Shown piece after piece: positions 18,618 to 27,979 of a stretch of DNA of 47,758 bases (its first letter is position 1; every line of letters begins with the position of its first letter). Source of the DNA: Myxococcales bacterium (GTDB taxonomy: Bacteria; Myxococcota_A; Polyangia; Polyangiales; Ga0077539). The DNA lies in assembly GCA_030652255.1 (NCBI GenBank), contig JAUSAZ010000121.1:1-47758 (forward strand), given 5' to 3'. The notes under the pieces are model-generated. The model did no database searches, was not told the DNA's origin, and saw only the letters and a program-made list of their open reading frames with translations. The translations under genes and the position numbers were made by a program.

Positions 18618-18792
18618 CGGTCGAGGCTACACCCGTCATTTTCGCGGGAGAACAGGCCCGCCGGCGAGATGGTACGCGGCCTGAACCGTCGCCATGGTCC
18701 GAGGGTTCACCGTCGCTCCCGGGAGAGCCATCGGTATCGGGAGCGCTCCATTTCGATCGCGCCGGATCGATGGGATTCTCCGCCGCGCCGTC
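18618..18792. promoter_or_regulatory. Divergent promoter region between two operons
   Basis: 175 bp separate the divergent start codons. On the minus side TAGCCT (18624-18629) lies 6 nt from the ATG. On the plus side the stretch around 18735-18760 (GGTATCGGGAGCGCTCCATT) is the least GC-rich, but no -10 is convincing. Shared control of the two lipoprotein operons is likely. Confidence 0.45.
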
Positions 18793-21492
18793 ATGCGGAG
18801 CTGGAACCGTCTCGGGTGGGCACTCGCGCTGCTCTGCACCGCCTCCTGCGGGTCGTCGCCGCCGCCCGCCGCGCGCGTGAGGCACCGCCGCGCGGGCCGC
18901 CGACCGGCCGCCGTCGTCGACCGCACCGACGTGGTCGCGACGGGCGAGTTCCGCCCGATCCGCGAGGAGCCAGACGGGTCGTGGGACGTGGTCGTCGGGG
19001 GCCTGCGCGCGAACGTGCGCGACGCCGACGTGAAGCTCGCCCGCGACGCCTTCGCGACGCCCATCGCGGCCGCAGTCCCGGTCGCGAGCGGCTGGGTGTT
19101 CGTCGCGCACGACGGCACCGCCGCGCGGAGCGAGACGTTCCTCGGCCCGTTGGAGCGCGTGGGGAGCTTCCCCGGCGTGACCGAGCCCGCGGGCGAGCCG
19201 GTCGGTCCGGCGCTGCGGGGCAGCGGGCGCGCGGCCCTCGTCGACCGACACGGCGTCGTCTGGACCTCCGACGGGTCGCGCCCCTTCGAGCGCCTCGCGG
19301 CGGACCCGCCGGGCCCCGCGACCCAGTGCCTCTTCGCGAGCGAGACGGTGGGCGCGGCCGTCCTCGTGGGCGGCGACGCGTACGTCACCCGCGACGCCGG
19401 GCGCACCTGGGCGCGGGCCACGGGCTGGCCCTCCACCGTGAACCTCGCCGTCCGCGACGGGCGCCTGACGAGCGACCGCCTCATCGACGCCGTGGTCGAC
19501 GACGGCGCGGCGCGCTTCGTCGGAGTTCCGAACGGCGCCTCCCGCGAACGGGAGCCCGACCCCGAGGCGCTCGACCTCGGCGCGATCGACGCGCTCCGAC
19601 GCGCGCGCAACCCGCTGCTCGCGCCCGCCCAGGAGCTGCCGGACGGGTCGCTGCTTTCGGGCCAGGCCGCGCTCGACCCCGAGAACGCGACGGTGCGGCA
19701 CCTCTACGCGGGGTTGAACGAGGGCGGCGTCACGGGGTGGACCCACTCGTTCAGCTACAGCATGGGACGGCACGGCAGCCGGTCCGTCTCGGTCGACCTT
19801 CGCCGCTACGTGGGGAGCCTCGACGACGCCGGTGCCGCGCTGCTCGACTGGGATATCTACGCCCCGGACGGCGTCGTGGGCGCGTCGCTCGTGGCGCCGT
19901 CGACGGGCGATCGCACGGCGCCGCCGTCGCTGCACTGGGGCGCTGCGAGCGTGCAGGGCGAGGTCGCGCTCGCCGAACCCCTCGCGCGGTTGCTGGCCAC
20001 CGACGGGCGCACGGTCGTCGCGACGACCCGCGGCCCCGACTTCGGCGACGGCCGCGTCGTGCGGGTGGACCTCGCGTCGGGCGCGGTGACGCCGTTGGAC
20101 TTCGACGAGCGGGCGCTCGCCGGGCGCGCCGACGTGCTGCGCGACGGCACCGTGCTGGCGTTCGACGGCGCGAACTCCCTGCGCGTGTCGCACCCCGACG
20201 GCGCTCGCGCATCGCGCCCCCTGCCCGCCGGTACGGTCGGCTTCGACTTCGCCGATCATCGGCGGGGCATGGCGTGGTCCGAGGACCACCGCGCGCTGTG
20301 GCGCACGACCGACGGCGGCGACACCTGGCGACCTCTCGCGCTCCCGCTCGACCCGCCCGGCGCCTTCCCCACGCGGCTCTTCTCCGAGCGCCCATGGACC
20401 TCCTCCGCCGAGCAGACGCCGCTGCCCGGCACCCGTTGCCTCTCGTGGGGGTGCGTGGTCAGTGGGCTCGTCGCGGTGCGCGGCTGGGCTGAGCTCCCGC
20501 CCGATCAGGCCCCGATCTTCTGGACCCCGCAGGAACCCGTCGCGCCGTCGACGTGGCCCGCGGCAGGCGCGCTCCCGTCCTTCCGGTGCACGGCGACCGG
20601 GCGGGCAATGGCGCTGCCGCCGTGGCGCTCCTCGCAGCGCGGCGCGGTGCGGGAGTTCGTCGGGCGCTCCCCGGCGGGCGAGGCGCTCTTCCGCACCTGG
20701 GCCGACTCCGAGCGCGGGCTCCGCGCGCAGGTGCGGTGGCGGAGCGTCCGCGACGGCGTCACGACGACGGGCGCGACCGGCGAGTTGCAGCCCGTGGGCG
20801 AGCCGCAGGCGCTGGACCCGGGGAGCACGTTCGTGACCCCGCTCTCGCTCCACCCCGACCTCGTCTCGATCGTGGAGGCCGGCGACTACTGGAGCCTCGC
20901 GCTGTCGGTCGCGCGGGGCGAGACGCGGCTCTCGGCCGAGGTCACGCCGTGGCGCGGCGCGCTCGCGGTGAGCCCCGGGTCCGGCGCCAGCGCGCTCGTC
21001 GCCCCGGGGTACCTCGGCGCCGTCGACGTCGCCTCGCGCCTCGGGTCGCGCGGCCTCGTCATCCGCGAGGATCGGGACCCGCGCTACCGCTTCGCGCCCG
21101 CCGAGTACGACGGGCGAGAGGGCGCGGCGCTGTTCGACCCGCTCGAGCCGGGGCGCGTGGGCTACGTCGCGGGCGCCCCCGACGCCCCGATGGTGTGGCT
21201 CCCGCTCCCGCCCGCCGACCGCGTCCCGGTGTGCACCGGCCCCGCGTCGGACCGCGCGCTGCGCGTCGCCGTCCCCTTCGAGCCGACGAGCCCCGTCGCG
21301 CCCGTGACGCCGACGCTGCGCGCTGAGCGCACCCTCGTCGAGCTGGGCCCCTCCGGCCCGTGCGTCCGCGGCCTCCAGCGCACCGAGGCCGACGCGGCCC
21401 TGAACGTCGTCGCGCGCGACGGTGCTCTCGTCGGCGTGCGCTACGGACCCGACGGGATCGTCCCGACCCGCTGCACCCCGGTCGCGCCATGA
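18793..21492 (+). CDS. BNR/Asp-box-like lipoprotein, paralogue 3
   Basis: 899 aa. Signal MRSWNRLGWALALLCTASC with Cys19. Family signature GWVFVAHDGTAARSETFLG followed by PLERVGSFPG, then VVWTSDGSRPFERL and the Asp-box-like TRDAGRTWARATG and RTTDGGDTWRPLAL. The C-terminal third has further strand-rich segments and paired Cys (CLSWGC; a terminal C..GP..C). It is probably a surface-exposed multi-domain propeller. The start at 18793 is the one that gives the lipobox; an in-frame start at 18694 does not. Its stop overlaps the next start (ATGA). Confidence 0.78.
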   Translation: MRSWNRLGWALALLCTASCGSSPPPAARVRHRRAGRRPAAVVDRTDVVATGEFRPIREEPDGSWDVVVGGLRANVRDADVKLARDAFATPIAAAVPVASGWVFVAHDGTAARSETFLGPLERVGSFPGVTEPAGEPVGPALRGSGRAALVDRHGVVWTSDGSRPFERLAADPPGPATQCLFASETVGAAVLVGGDAYVTRDAGRTWARATGWPSTVNLAVRDGRLTSDRLIDAVVDDGAARFVGVPNGASREREPDPEALDLGAIDALRRARNPLLAPAQELPDGSLLSGQAALDPENATVRHLYAGLNEGGVTGWTHSFSYSMGRHGSRSVSVDLRRYVGSLDDAGAALLDWDIYAPDGVVGASLVAPSTGDRTAPPSLHWGAASVQGEVALAEPLARLLATDGRTVVATTRGPDFGDGRVVRVDLASGAVTPLDFDERALAGRADVLRDGTVLAFDGANSLRVSHPDGARASRPLPAGTVGFDFADHRRGMAWSEDHRALWRTTDGGDTWRPLALPLDPPGAFPTRLFSERPWTSSAEQTPLPGTRCLSWGCVVSGLVAVRGWAELPPDQAPIFWTPQEPVAPSTWPAAGALPSFRCTATGRAMALPPWRSSQRGAVREFVGRSPAGEALFRTWADSERGLRAQVRWRSVRDGVTTTGATGELQPVGEPQALDPGSTFVTPLSLHPDLVSIVEAGDYWSLALSVARGETRLSAEVTPWRGALAVSPGSGASALVAPGYLGAVDVASRLGSRGLVIREDRDPRYRFAPAEYDGREGAALFDPLEPGRVGYVAGAPDAPMVWLPLPPADRVPVCTGPASDRALRVAVPFEPTSPVAPVTPTLRAERTLVELGPSGPCVRGLQRTEADAALNVVARDGALVGVRYGPDGIVPTRCTPVAP

Positions 21493-24125
21493 AGCGCGCC
21501 CTCGCCCTGCTGCTGCTCTCCCTCGCGTGCGCGACCCGCATGGCGCCCCCGAGCGCGCGCCGCGTACGACGCCCCCCGCGCATCGCCCGCACCGCGCCCG
21601 CCCCGTCGAGACTGCTCGTCAGGCAGGGCATCGCGCACAGCGTCGAGGTGTTCCCGCGCGACGGCGACGTCCGCCGCGTCATCCTGGACGGCAGGCCCCT
21701 CGAGCTGCGGGAGGGACAACCCGCGCGCTTCGGCCGCGGCCGGCTCGTGGAGGAGGTGACCTTCGCGGCGCCCGCGCCGGGCGGGCGTTGGCGCTTCGTC
21801 ACCGGCGACGGTCTGTGGGAGGCCGACGGGTTCCTCGGGGCGTTGCGGCTCGTCGCGGCGGTCGGCTCGGGCGCGCCCGGGCTCGGCGTCGGGCGCGCGA
21901 TCACGGTGCGGAACGGCGAGGCCGCGGACCTGCGCCCGCCGGACGACGGGGTGCTGATCGACGCGGCCTTCGTCGACGACGTGCTCGGGGTGGCGGTCAG
22001 CGAACCGGGCCTCGCGTGGACGACCCGCGACGGCGGCGCGCACTGGACGCGCGTGACGGTCGAGGGCGTGGCGCTCTCGGTGGTGGCGGGCCGCGACGGC
22101 CGGTGGCTGCGCACGACCCGCGGCACCTGGGCGGTCGACGAACACGGCGTCGCCTCGGCGGCGGACGACCGACGGATGCCCCGCGTCGAACCCCTCGACG
22201 GGTCGGAGGTCAACGCGCTTCAGGAGCAGTACCGCGACGCGCTCGCCCGCCCTCAACCGCTCGCCGTGGCGTCGACGGACGGCTCGGTGGTGCTCGCGCT
22301 CCGCGGACAGACGACGGGCCTCTACGACCTGCGGGACGAGTCGTGGTCGCCGCTGCCGGCACTGCCGCCGGGGTGCGGGTCGACCCCGGAGTGGCTCTTC
22401 GCGGGGCGGCTCCACGCGCGGTGCGGGCGCGACCTCTACGCGCTCGGTGCAGACGGCCGCTGGTCGCTGCGGCTGCGGGTGGCGCCGTGCGGCGCGCAGA
22501 CGCCCCGTTGCTTCGCCTCGGACGATGGCGAGCGCGTCACCTGCCCGGGGCGCTGCTCTGCCGACGCCGCGTGCGTCTCGTCGGACGTCTGGTGCGAGTT
22601 GGCCGAGGGCGCGCCGCCCCGCGAGCGACGCGGCGACGACGTGCTGACGGCGTGGCACCCCGTCGGCTACGTCGGCCACGCGCTGGTCGGGGTGGAGCGG
22701 CGGTCGTTCCTCGACCGGATGCGGGTGACGGTCGGCGACGGGGCGCCGCGGCTGCTCCTGGGCGACGCGCCCGAGGGGCTGCTGCGGGCCGACCCGGCGA
22801 GCGTGGTCGTCGGCCCCGACGGCATGGTGCGAATGAGCGCGTGGGTCGCGGGAAGCGACGTCCGCGGGGTGCTCGAAGGCCCGCCCGGGGGGCGCTTCGC
22901 GTGGCGCACTCTGCCCGACGGAGAGCCCGTTCGCCTCGCCCTCCTCGGCGATCGCGTCACCGTCGCGGCGACGAGCGAGGCCCACGCGATCGTCCTGTCG
23001 CGCGGCCCCGGCCGCCCGTGGGAGCCGTTGCGGGCCGACCCCGCCGAGCCGATGGCGGCGAGCCTCCTGGGGGGCGCACTGAGCGTCTGGGCCGGCGCGG
23101 GCGACGCGGGATGGTCGTCGGCGCCCACACTGCTCCTCGGCGGGGGCGGACCCGTCCGGTTGGCGGCGACGTCGGGGCTGTTCGCGCCGTCCGCCCCGCG
23201 CGCCGGGACCGCCCCTGCGTGGCGCTGCGAGATCGCCTCCGAGGCGGCGTGGGCCGACCCGCGGCGGAGAGCCGACGACCTGGACTGGACGCAGTGGGTC
23301 GGCATCCGACGGCGGCGCCAACGCGTCGCACTCTTCGACGACGTCGCCGACCTGGCGGCCTCGCCCTTCCCGGTCGTCGAGCTCGCGGCGAGCGCGGCCC
23401 TGCCCTCCGCGGGGCCGCTCCATCGGGACGACGACTGGGCCCTCGCGACGCTCGAACCGACGCGCGCGACCCTGCTCCGCGTCGCGGTCGGCGAAGCGAC
23501 CGTCGTCGAGGCGTGGGCGCTCGGCGCGTCGCCGTCGTCGAGGCCGATCGGGTCGGTCCCGCTGACCGGTCGCTTCCGCTTCGCGCGCATCGGCTCGGTC
23601 GCGCGGAGCGCCGAGCGGGCGGCGGTCGTGTTCTCGCTGGTGGACGACGCGACCGGGCGCATCGGCCCCCCGTGGCTCGCGGACCTCCGCCGCGACGGCG
23701 CGCTGTCGGTCGCCCAGATCTCCGGCGAGGGTGGGGCCTTCGTGCTCGACGACGCCGCGGGCTTCGCTCGCGTCCGCGCCGACGGCCGCGTGGTGGGCGG
23801 CGCGGCCGGGTCGTCGCCCCGCGTGCTCGCCGAGCGGGTGACCTCGGAGCCCTGCTCCGCGACGGCGCGAGGGGACGTGCGCCTCGGCACGGCGGTGTCG
23901 ATCGGAAGCGGGAGTCTGCGCGAGACCGCCGGGGGGTCGGCTCGCTACGCGTTGGACGGGGACGCGCTGTGCCTCCGCTCGATCGCTTCCGCCCCGCCGG
24001 GCGGGTGGGTGATCGCGCGAGAGGGGGCGGGCTGGGGCGCGCGCTCGAGCGTCCGCGGCAACCTCGTCGCCCATCGGTGCACGCCGACGCCACCTGATGC
24101 GCAGGGGCGACCGCCTGCCCCGTGA
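21489..24125 (+). CDS. BNR/Asp-box-like lipoprotein, paralogue 4
   Basis: 878 aa. Signal MKRALALLLLSLAC with lipobox Cys14. The signature is present in a divergent form (RWRFVTGDGLWEADGFLGAL then RLVAAVG), followed by AWTTRDGGAHWTRVTVEG. A Cys-rich insert is present around CGAQTPRCFASDDGERVTC. The ATG overlaps the upstream stop (ATGA), so it is coupled to paralogue 3. Similar size and order of strands suggest tandem duplication followed by divergence. Confidence 0.76.
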   Translation: MKRALALLLLSLACATRMAPPSARRVRRPPRIARTAPAPSRLLVRQGIAHSVEVFPRDGDVRRVILDGRPLELREGQPARFGRGRLVEEVTFAAPAPGGRWRFVTGDGLWEADGFLGALRLVAAVGSGAPGLGVGRAITVRNGEAADLRPPDDGVLIDAAFVDDVLGVAVSEPGLAWTTRDGGAHWTRVTVEGVALSVVAGRDGRWLRTTRGTWAVDEHGVASAADDRRMPRVEPLDGSEVNALQEQYRDALARPQPLAVASTDGSVVLALRGQTTGLYDLRDESWSPLPALPPGCGSTPEWLFAGRLHARCGRDLYALGADGRWSLRLRVAPCGAQTPRCFASDDGERVTCPGRCSADAACVSSDVWCELAEGAPPRERRGDDVLTAWHPVGYVGHALVGVERRSFLDRMRVTVGDGAPRLLLGDAPEGLLRADPASVVVGPDGMVRMSAWVAGSDVRGVLEGPPGGRFAWRTLPDGEPVRLALLGDRVTVAATSEAHAIVLSRGPGRPWEPLRADPAEPMAASLLGGALSVWAGAGDAGWSSAPTLLLGGGGPVRLAATSGLFAPSAPRAGTAPAWRCEIASEAAWADPRRRADDLDWTQWVGIRRRRQRVALFDDVADLAASPFPVVELAASAALPSAGPLHRDDDWALATLEPTRATLLRVAVGEATVVEAWALGASPSSRPIGSVPLTGRFRFARIGSVARSAERAAVVFSLVDDATGRIGPPWLADLRRDGALSVAQISGEGGAFVLDDAAGFARVRADGRVVGGAAGSSPRVLAERVTSEPCSATARGDVRLGTAVSIGSGSLRETAGGSARYALDGDALCLRSIASAPPGGWVIAREGAGWGARSSVRGNLVAHRCTPTPPDAQGRPPAP

Positions 24126-24440
24126 GCGCGAGCGGCCGTTCGCCTCTGAGCCACCTAACCGGGGGAACCTCAGCGAAGTCCGTGGCCTCGGCCCGATCGA
24201 AGAACGAGACGAGGGCCGCGTGCATCGCGGCGAGGTTGTCCCTGATCGCGAACGGATGGTCGGCCTCGTGCTCGACCACAGCCGCCGCGTTGGCCTGCGA
24301 GGCGTTGCCCGCACGGCGCCCGCGACGTCCACGATCGTCAGCAGGCGCCGGATGGTCTCTCCCTCCTCGGGCGCGCTGGGCACCATCCGCGTGCGCTCGA
24401 CGAACGTCAGCTTGGGGCTCCCGCTGCCTTTCGTCCCACA
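24126..24440 (-). pseudogene. Minus-strand gene remnant, frameshifted
   Basis: Coding-like sequence in two frames: PKLTFVERTRMVPSAPEEGE with IRRLLTIVDVAGAV, then after a shift near 24305 ASQANAAAVVEHEADHPFAI with RDNLAAMHAALVSFFDRAEA. It runs into the 3' end of paralogue 4 without its own stop. I do not recognise the family. It may equally be a lost neighbour of the repeated modules to its right. Confidence 0.42.
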
Positions 24441-24465
24441 CTCCGGCCACTTTCGCGGCCTCGAC

Positions 24466-24483
24466 GGCGCTACGCTCGCGCCA
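24466..24483 (+). promoter_or_regulatory. Conserved 5' module promoter, copy 1
   Basis: TACGCT at 24471-24476, then 7 nt, then the GTG start. The same arrangement precedes the starts at 25291, 31187 and 33722, and 30907 with 6 nt. No Shine-Dalgarno, so translation of a leaderless mRNA is likely. Confidence 0.5.
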
Positions 24484-25086
24484 GTGGACACGACGGGCTG
24501 CCCTCGGTGCGTGGCGGAGCGGCGTCTCGTTGGGGGCGGGTGCCGCGTGGTCCACGCTTTCCTGACGTGCCTCGCGCTCGCAGGGCCGTCGGCCTGCGGC
24601 ACGCGGTACGTCTACGCCGTTCCAGTGAGCGACCTCGTGCGGCACCCCATCGCGGACACCGAGGTCACCCTGCGCACCTCCGAAGGCGCGGTCGTGCGCA
24701 CCACGGTCGAGCGGGTGACCTTTGCCGACGGGCGCTACGCCGACTTCCGCCGCCGCGGTCTCGGGGGGTTGGTCACGCAGGCAGCACGCGGCTCAACGGG
24801 CACCGCGCACCTCACGGTCGCAGAGCGCTCGTTCGCGGCCCGGACCGGCGCCGTCGTCGGCGCAACGGTGATCGGCATCCTCGGCGCGATCGCGGGGGGC
24901 TTGACCGGGGTGGCCCTGTGCTTCGACGGCTGCGAGAGCATCCCGGCGCAGGTCACCATCGGCGCGTTGCTCGGCGCGTTGCTCGGGGCGAGTGGCGGCG
25001 CGTCCATGGGCGCTCTCTTCGGTGCCGTGATCGACGTGCAGCAGACGGCGGCGCAGCCGGCGACGCTGATCGACGGCGGGCCATGA
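24484..25086 (+). CDS. CPRC-start membrane protein with glycine zippers
   Basis: 200 aa from GTG. It begins VDTTGCPRCVAERR, the repeated 5' module of this region, then a hydrophobic stretch HAFLTCLALAGPSACG, a small beta-rich domain (TEVTLRTSEGAVVRTTVERV), and two glycine-zipper membrane segments (VVGATVIGILGAIAGG and GALLGALLGASGG). It ends in an ATGA overlap with a second frame that encodes the ECPRHP tail normally found at the C-terminus of the family. The N-terminal CPRC may be a zinc half-site. The body resembles a lipoprotein to which the module has been joined. Confidence 0.62.
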   Translation: MDTTGCPRCVAERRLVGGGCRVVHAFLTCLALAGPSACGTRYVYAVPVSDLVRHPIADTEVTLRTSEGAVVRTTVERVTFADGRYADFRRRGLGGLVTQAARGSTGTAHLTVAERSFAARTGAVVGATVIGILGAIAGGLTGVALCFDGCESIPAQVTIGALLGALLGASGGASMGALFGAVIDVQQTAAQPATLIDGGP

Positions 25087-25241
25087 GCAGGCGCGCCCGT
25101 GCTCCAGGGAAGGGGAACGGCCCGCCTCCGCCGCCCGCGCCCAACCCGCTGGCGACCTACCGCGAGGCGCCGGCGGAGTGCCCGCGGCACCCGCTCGCGG
25201 TGAGCACTCACCCCTCCACCGGGTCCTCGGCCGGGAGGTAG
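25083..25241 (+). CDS. ECPRHP tail module in a separate frame
   Basis: 52 codons starting at an ATG that overlaps the previous stop. They encode PPPPPAPNPLATYREAPAEC then PRHPLAVST. The same tail ends the CPRC proteins at 31187 and 33722, where it is in frame. Here two bases are missing before the usual TGA, so translation continues to 25241. It is either a coupled small protein or the displaced 3' end of the preceding gene. Confidence 0.5.
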   Translation: MSRRARAPGKGNGPPPPPAPNPLATYREAPAECPRHPLAVSTHPSTGSSAGR

Positions 25242-25258
25242 ACCACCACCCGCCCACC
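25208..25258 (-). repeat. VVYLP 3' end scar, copy 1
   Basis: On the minus strand the end of a gene reads GGRVVVYLPAEDPVEG then stop. Similar ends occur at 26641-26690 and 34023-34070, each tail to tail with an ECPRHP module. The rest of this gene is absent. Confidence 0.5.
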
Positions 25259-25272
25259 GCGAGCACCACGAT

Positions 25273-25290
25273 GGGCGTACGCTCGCACCC
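25273..25290 (+). promoter_or_regulatory. Conserved 5' module promoter, copy 2
   Basis: TACGCT at 25278-25283, 7 nt before the ATG at 25291. Nearly identical to copies at 24466, 31169 and 33704 over the whole module. Confidence 0.5.
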
Positions 25291-25455
25291 ATGGACCCGA
25301 CGGGCTGCCCTCGATACCTGGCAGAGGAGCGGGTTTGGCAGACACCGAGGTGGTCGAGCGCCCGGCCGGCGAACGAAGGCCCCCAGAGCGCGATTCATGA
25401 GGATGAGCGGAGCGGGAGAGCCGACGCTGACGGCGTCAGGGAGGCAGGGCAGTGA
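25291..25455 (+). pseudogene. Degenerate CPRC-family 5' end
   Basis: 54 codons starting MDPTGCPRYLAEERVWQTPR. The second Cys of CPRC is replaced by Tyr. After the module the sequence is hydrophilic, with no membrane segment or ECPRHP tail. The stop TGA (25453-25455) shares its A with the surA-like ATG. It looks like a 5' module joined to unrelated sequence. Confidence 0.5.
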
Positions 25456-26459
25456 TGACGCGGACCGTGATGCGTAGCGGCTGGCTGGTCGGGCTCGCGC
25501 TCCACCTGGCGGGAGCTGGGGCGTGGGCCGACGAGGTCCTCGAGCGGGTGGTGTGCGTCGTAGACGACGACGCGATCTTCCTCTCCGAGCTTGAGCGGCG
25601 GGCGCGGCCCTTCCTCGTGGGGATCCCCGCGGGGATCCCGCCCCGAGCCCACGCGGCGCAGCGTGCGGAGGTGCTGCGCACGGCCCTCGACCAGAGGATC
25701 GACGAGCTGCTCTTCCGCCGGGCGGCGACGCGGGCGCACCTCACGGTGACCGAGGCCGACGTCGACGAGTTCATCGGACGCCTGGCGTCCGAGCGCGGCG
25801 CCACCCCGGAGCAGGTCTACGCGGCGCTCCAGCGGGAGGGCGTGTCGCGCGCGGAGTACCGCACGTACATGGAGAGCGAGCTGCTTCAGCTGCGGGTGCT
25901 CCAGTTGCGCGTGCGCGGGCGCATCAACGTCACCGAGGCCGACCTCCAGCAGGCCTACCGGCGCGCGGTGCGCGAGGCGGCGCACCGGACGGTGCCCACG
26001 GTGGCGCACGTGCTCATCGCTGTGGCCGAGGACGCAACGCCCGCGCAGGTGGAGGCCGCCCGGCAGCGCGCCGAGAGGGTCGCCCAGCTGGTGCGCGCGG
26101 GAGAGGATCTACGCAGCCTGGCGCGGCAGATGTCGGACGACGCGGAGTCGCGGGAGAACGGCGGCGCACTCGGAGAGCTGCCGCCGGGGTCGCTGCCCGA
26201 AGCGCTCGACGAGGCGATTGCTCTGCTCGCTCTGGGCGGCGTGACCGACCCGGTACGGGGGCCCGCGGGGTGGCACGTGATCCGGCTGGCGTCGCGGCGC
26301 GCGCTCGAGCCGCCTCCCTTCGTCAGCGTGCGCGAGCGGCTCTACGCTGCCCTCGTCAACCGCGAGATGCTGCGCCAGCGAGGGATCTACCTACGCGAAC
26401 TGCGCCGCACGGTGAGCATCGACAACCGGCTCGCCGACTTCCCGGCGCCAGAGCACTGA
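25455..26459 (+). CDS. SurA-like periplasmic peptidyl-prolyl isomerase
   Basis: 334 aa. Signal MTRTVMRSGWLVGLALHLAG ends near AWA-DE. Residues 25-165 match the SurA N-terminal chaperone region (VVCVVDDDAIFLSELERRAR, LDQRIDELLFRRAA, VSRAEYRTYMESELLQLRVL). Residues 175-275 form a PpiC/parvulin domain (HVLIAVAEDATPAQ, LARQMSDDAESRENGGALGE, GPAGWHVIRL). It should assist outer-membrane protein folding in the periplasm and may have cis-trans prolyl isomerase activity. GGGAGG lies about 13 nt upstream. It is the best preserved housekeeping-type gene in a patch of broken ones, which suggests selection for it. Confidence 0.88.
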   Translation: MTRTVMRSGWLVGLALHLAGAGAWADEVLERVVCVVDDDAIFLSELERRARPFLVGIPAGIPPRAHAAQRAEVLRTALDQRIDELLFRRAATRAHLTVTEADVDEFIGRLASERGATPEQVYAALQREGVSRAEYRTYMESELLQLRVLQLRVRGRINVTEADLQQAYRRAVREAAHRTVPTVAHVLIAVAEDATPAQVEAARQRAERVAQLVRAGEDLRSLARQMSDDAESRENGGALGELPPGSLPEALDEAIALLALGGVTDPVRGPAGWHVIRLASRRALEPPPFVSVRERLYAALVNREMLRQRGIYLRELRRTVSIDNRLADFPAPEH

Positions 26460-26740
26460 CGGGAGCATGCGCTGGACCGGGGGCGTGCCACGCGGAGCGG
26501 GAACGCGCTCCGATTCGCACACGAGAGGCCATCTCTCCTCATCGCTCAGACGCTCGACGAGTGCATCCCGCCGAGCCGCTGACGACCGACCGCGAGGCGC
26601 CCGCGGCACCCGCTCGCGCGGTGAGCAGCGCGGCGCAACCTCACCCCGCCTCTGTGGCCCCGGCCGGCAGGTAGACCACCATCCGCCCGCGCTCCGCCTC
26701 GGCCTCAAGGCGCGCAATCTCCTACGCGAGCGCCGCGTCA
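26460..26740. repeat. Scar region: ECPRHP-like and VVYLP tails
   Basis: No intact gene. On the plus strand 26588-26624 resembles the ECPRHP 3' module with an 8-bp gap. On the minus strand 26641-26740 encodes ALSDAALA-stop-EIARLE then RGRMVVYLPAGATEAG and stop. This is the same tail-to-tail pair as at 25.2 and 34.0 kb, so it marks a third copy that has lost the bodies of both genes. Confidence 0.5.
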
Positions 26741-26741
26741 C

Positions 26742-27971
26742 TCAGCGCGCCTCGTCGCGGGGATCGCGCCGGATGCCGGACGGCGTCACGCGCAGCCCAC
26801 GGCTCGAACCCGCGCGCGCGACCTCGGCGCAGTCGAAACCCGTCACCCTCTCGGGGCGCACCTCGAAGGTCACCGGCACCGTGCGCGCCGGGCGCCCGCC
26901 CACGACCACGGTGAACTCTCGGGTCGTCTCGCCCACCCGGTGGCTCCACGCGACGCGCGCGCCGCGGAGCAGCGTCATCCCGTCGACCACGCAGCGGTCG
27001 GCCGAGGAGGTGACCTCGACCTCCCCGTCGGAGGATGGGATCGACGACATCCCGTGCACCACGACCTGCACTGGGAGCGCGATCGAGGCGAGGGCGAGCA
27101 CCAGCGATGGGGCGAGGCGCAGGGCGAGCGAGGGCGAGCGGCCCGCGGGCGAGGCGTCGGCGAGGGCGCGGTTGACGCGCGCGACGAGGCGAGCGAGGTC
27201 GGCGCGGTGCGCCAGCGCGTGGCCGCGCAACAACGGAAGCGGCGCGCCGTCGGCGCCCGTCACGCCCACCAGCGGGAGGCGGGCGTCGTCCAAGTCGTTG
27301 CCACACTGGAGGCGAAGCTCGGCGCCGAAAGGGAGGATGTTGGCGATCGTGGCGCCGCGGAGACCGACGGAGCGGGCGCGGGCCGTGCGGCTGTCGACGT
27401 CGACGGAGAGCGACAGGCGACGGGTCCTGCGCTCGCTCCACAGCAGCCACGCAAGACCGGCGAGCGGCGCGAGGAGGCTTGCCGCCGCGCCCAGGCGGGG
27501 CACGCCATCGCGGTACTCCTGGCGGACGGTGAAGTATCCGCCGCCGCGGAGGAAGAACCGTCGTGCCGCCTCGACGAGGAGGTTGTCGTTGCGCCAGACG
27601 TCGGCGGAGTCGTCGTAGTAGATGCCGCTCGACGCGAGCGGGAGCCGGCGGCCGTCGCTCGCCTGCCGGAGCGACTCGACCGAGCGCGCGAGCGCGAGAT
27701 CGGGGTCGCCCGCGGCGGTGACGGCGTCGATGTGCGCCCCGTCGAAGCTGCGCTCGGCGGTGTAGAGCCCCCGGTGCGTCACCAGCTTGCACTGGGCGCC
27801 CGCGTAGATGCACTCGATCTCGGCCGCCTGCGGGGCCATGGCGCCGAGCGCGCCCGCCACGAGGAGCGCCAGCGCCGCGGGCCGGCCGACCCCGAGCGGC
27901 GCGGTGGTCTCGCACGCTTCGACGACGGGGCGTCGGGCGGGCGCCGCGCGGTAGGGCGGGGCGGTGGGCAT
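26742..27971 (-). CDS. Multi-pass membrane protein, unknown family
   Basis: 409 aa. Membrane segments at about residues 33-50 (ALALLVAGALGAMAPQ), 165-185 (AAASLLAPLAGLAWLLW) and 300-325 (LAPSLVLALASIALPVQVVV). Between the first two is a conserved-looking domain with AEIECIYAGAQCKLVTHRGL and FFLRGGGYFTVRQEYRDGVP. The last 80 residues are beta-rich and contain Cys in ADRCVVDG and GFDCAEV. Start chosen at ATG 27971, where CATACT lies 8 nt upstream and no Shine-Dalgarno is seen. It could be a sensor or enzyme with an extracytoplasmic domain; no family recognised. Confidence 0.7.
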   Translation of the reverse strand: MPTAPPYRAAPARRPVVEACETTAPLGVGRPAALALLVAGALGAMAPQAAEIECIYAGAQCKLVTHRGLYTAERSFDGAHIDAVTAAGDPDLALARSVESLRQASDGRRLPLASSGIYYDDSADVWRNDNLLVEAARRFFLRGGGYFTVRQEYRDGVPRLGAAASLLAPLAGLAWLLWSERRTRRLSLSVDVDSRTARARSVGLRGATIANILPFGAELRLQCGNDLDDARLPLVGVTGADGAPLPLLRGHALAHRADLARLVARVNRALADASPAGRSPSLALRLAPSLVLALASIALPVQVVVHGMSSIPSSDGEVEVTSSADRCVVDGMTLLRGARVAWSHRVGETTREFTVVVGGRPARTVPVTFEVRPERVTGFDCAEVARAGSSRGLRVTPSGIRRDPRDEAR

Positions 27972-27979
27972 CGCTGGGG

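Noticed and set aside
17097..20492. Open plus frame of 1131 codons
   Set aside because: It runs antisense through two genes and out of frame through a third. Composition is Arg/Gly/Ala-rich as expected from a shadow frame in very GC-rich DNA, with no domain or signal.
21441..24602. Open minus frame of 1053 codons
   Set aside because: Antisense to two lipoprotein genes with clear signals and overlaps; Arg/Pro-rich shadow. Only the part right of 24126 has coding character of its own.
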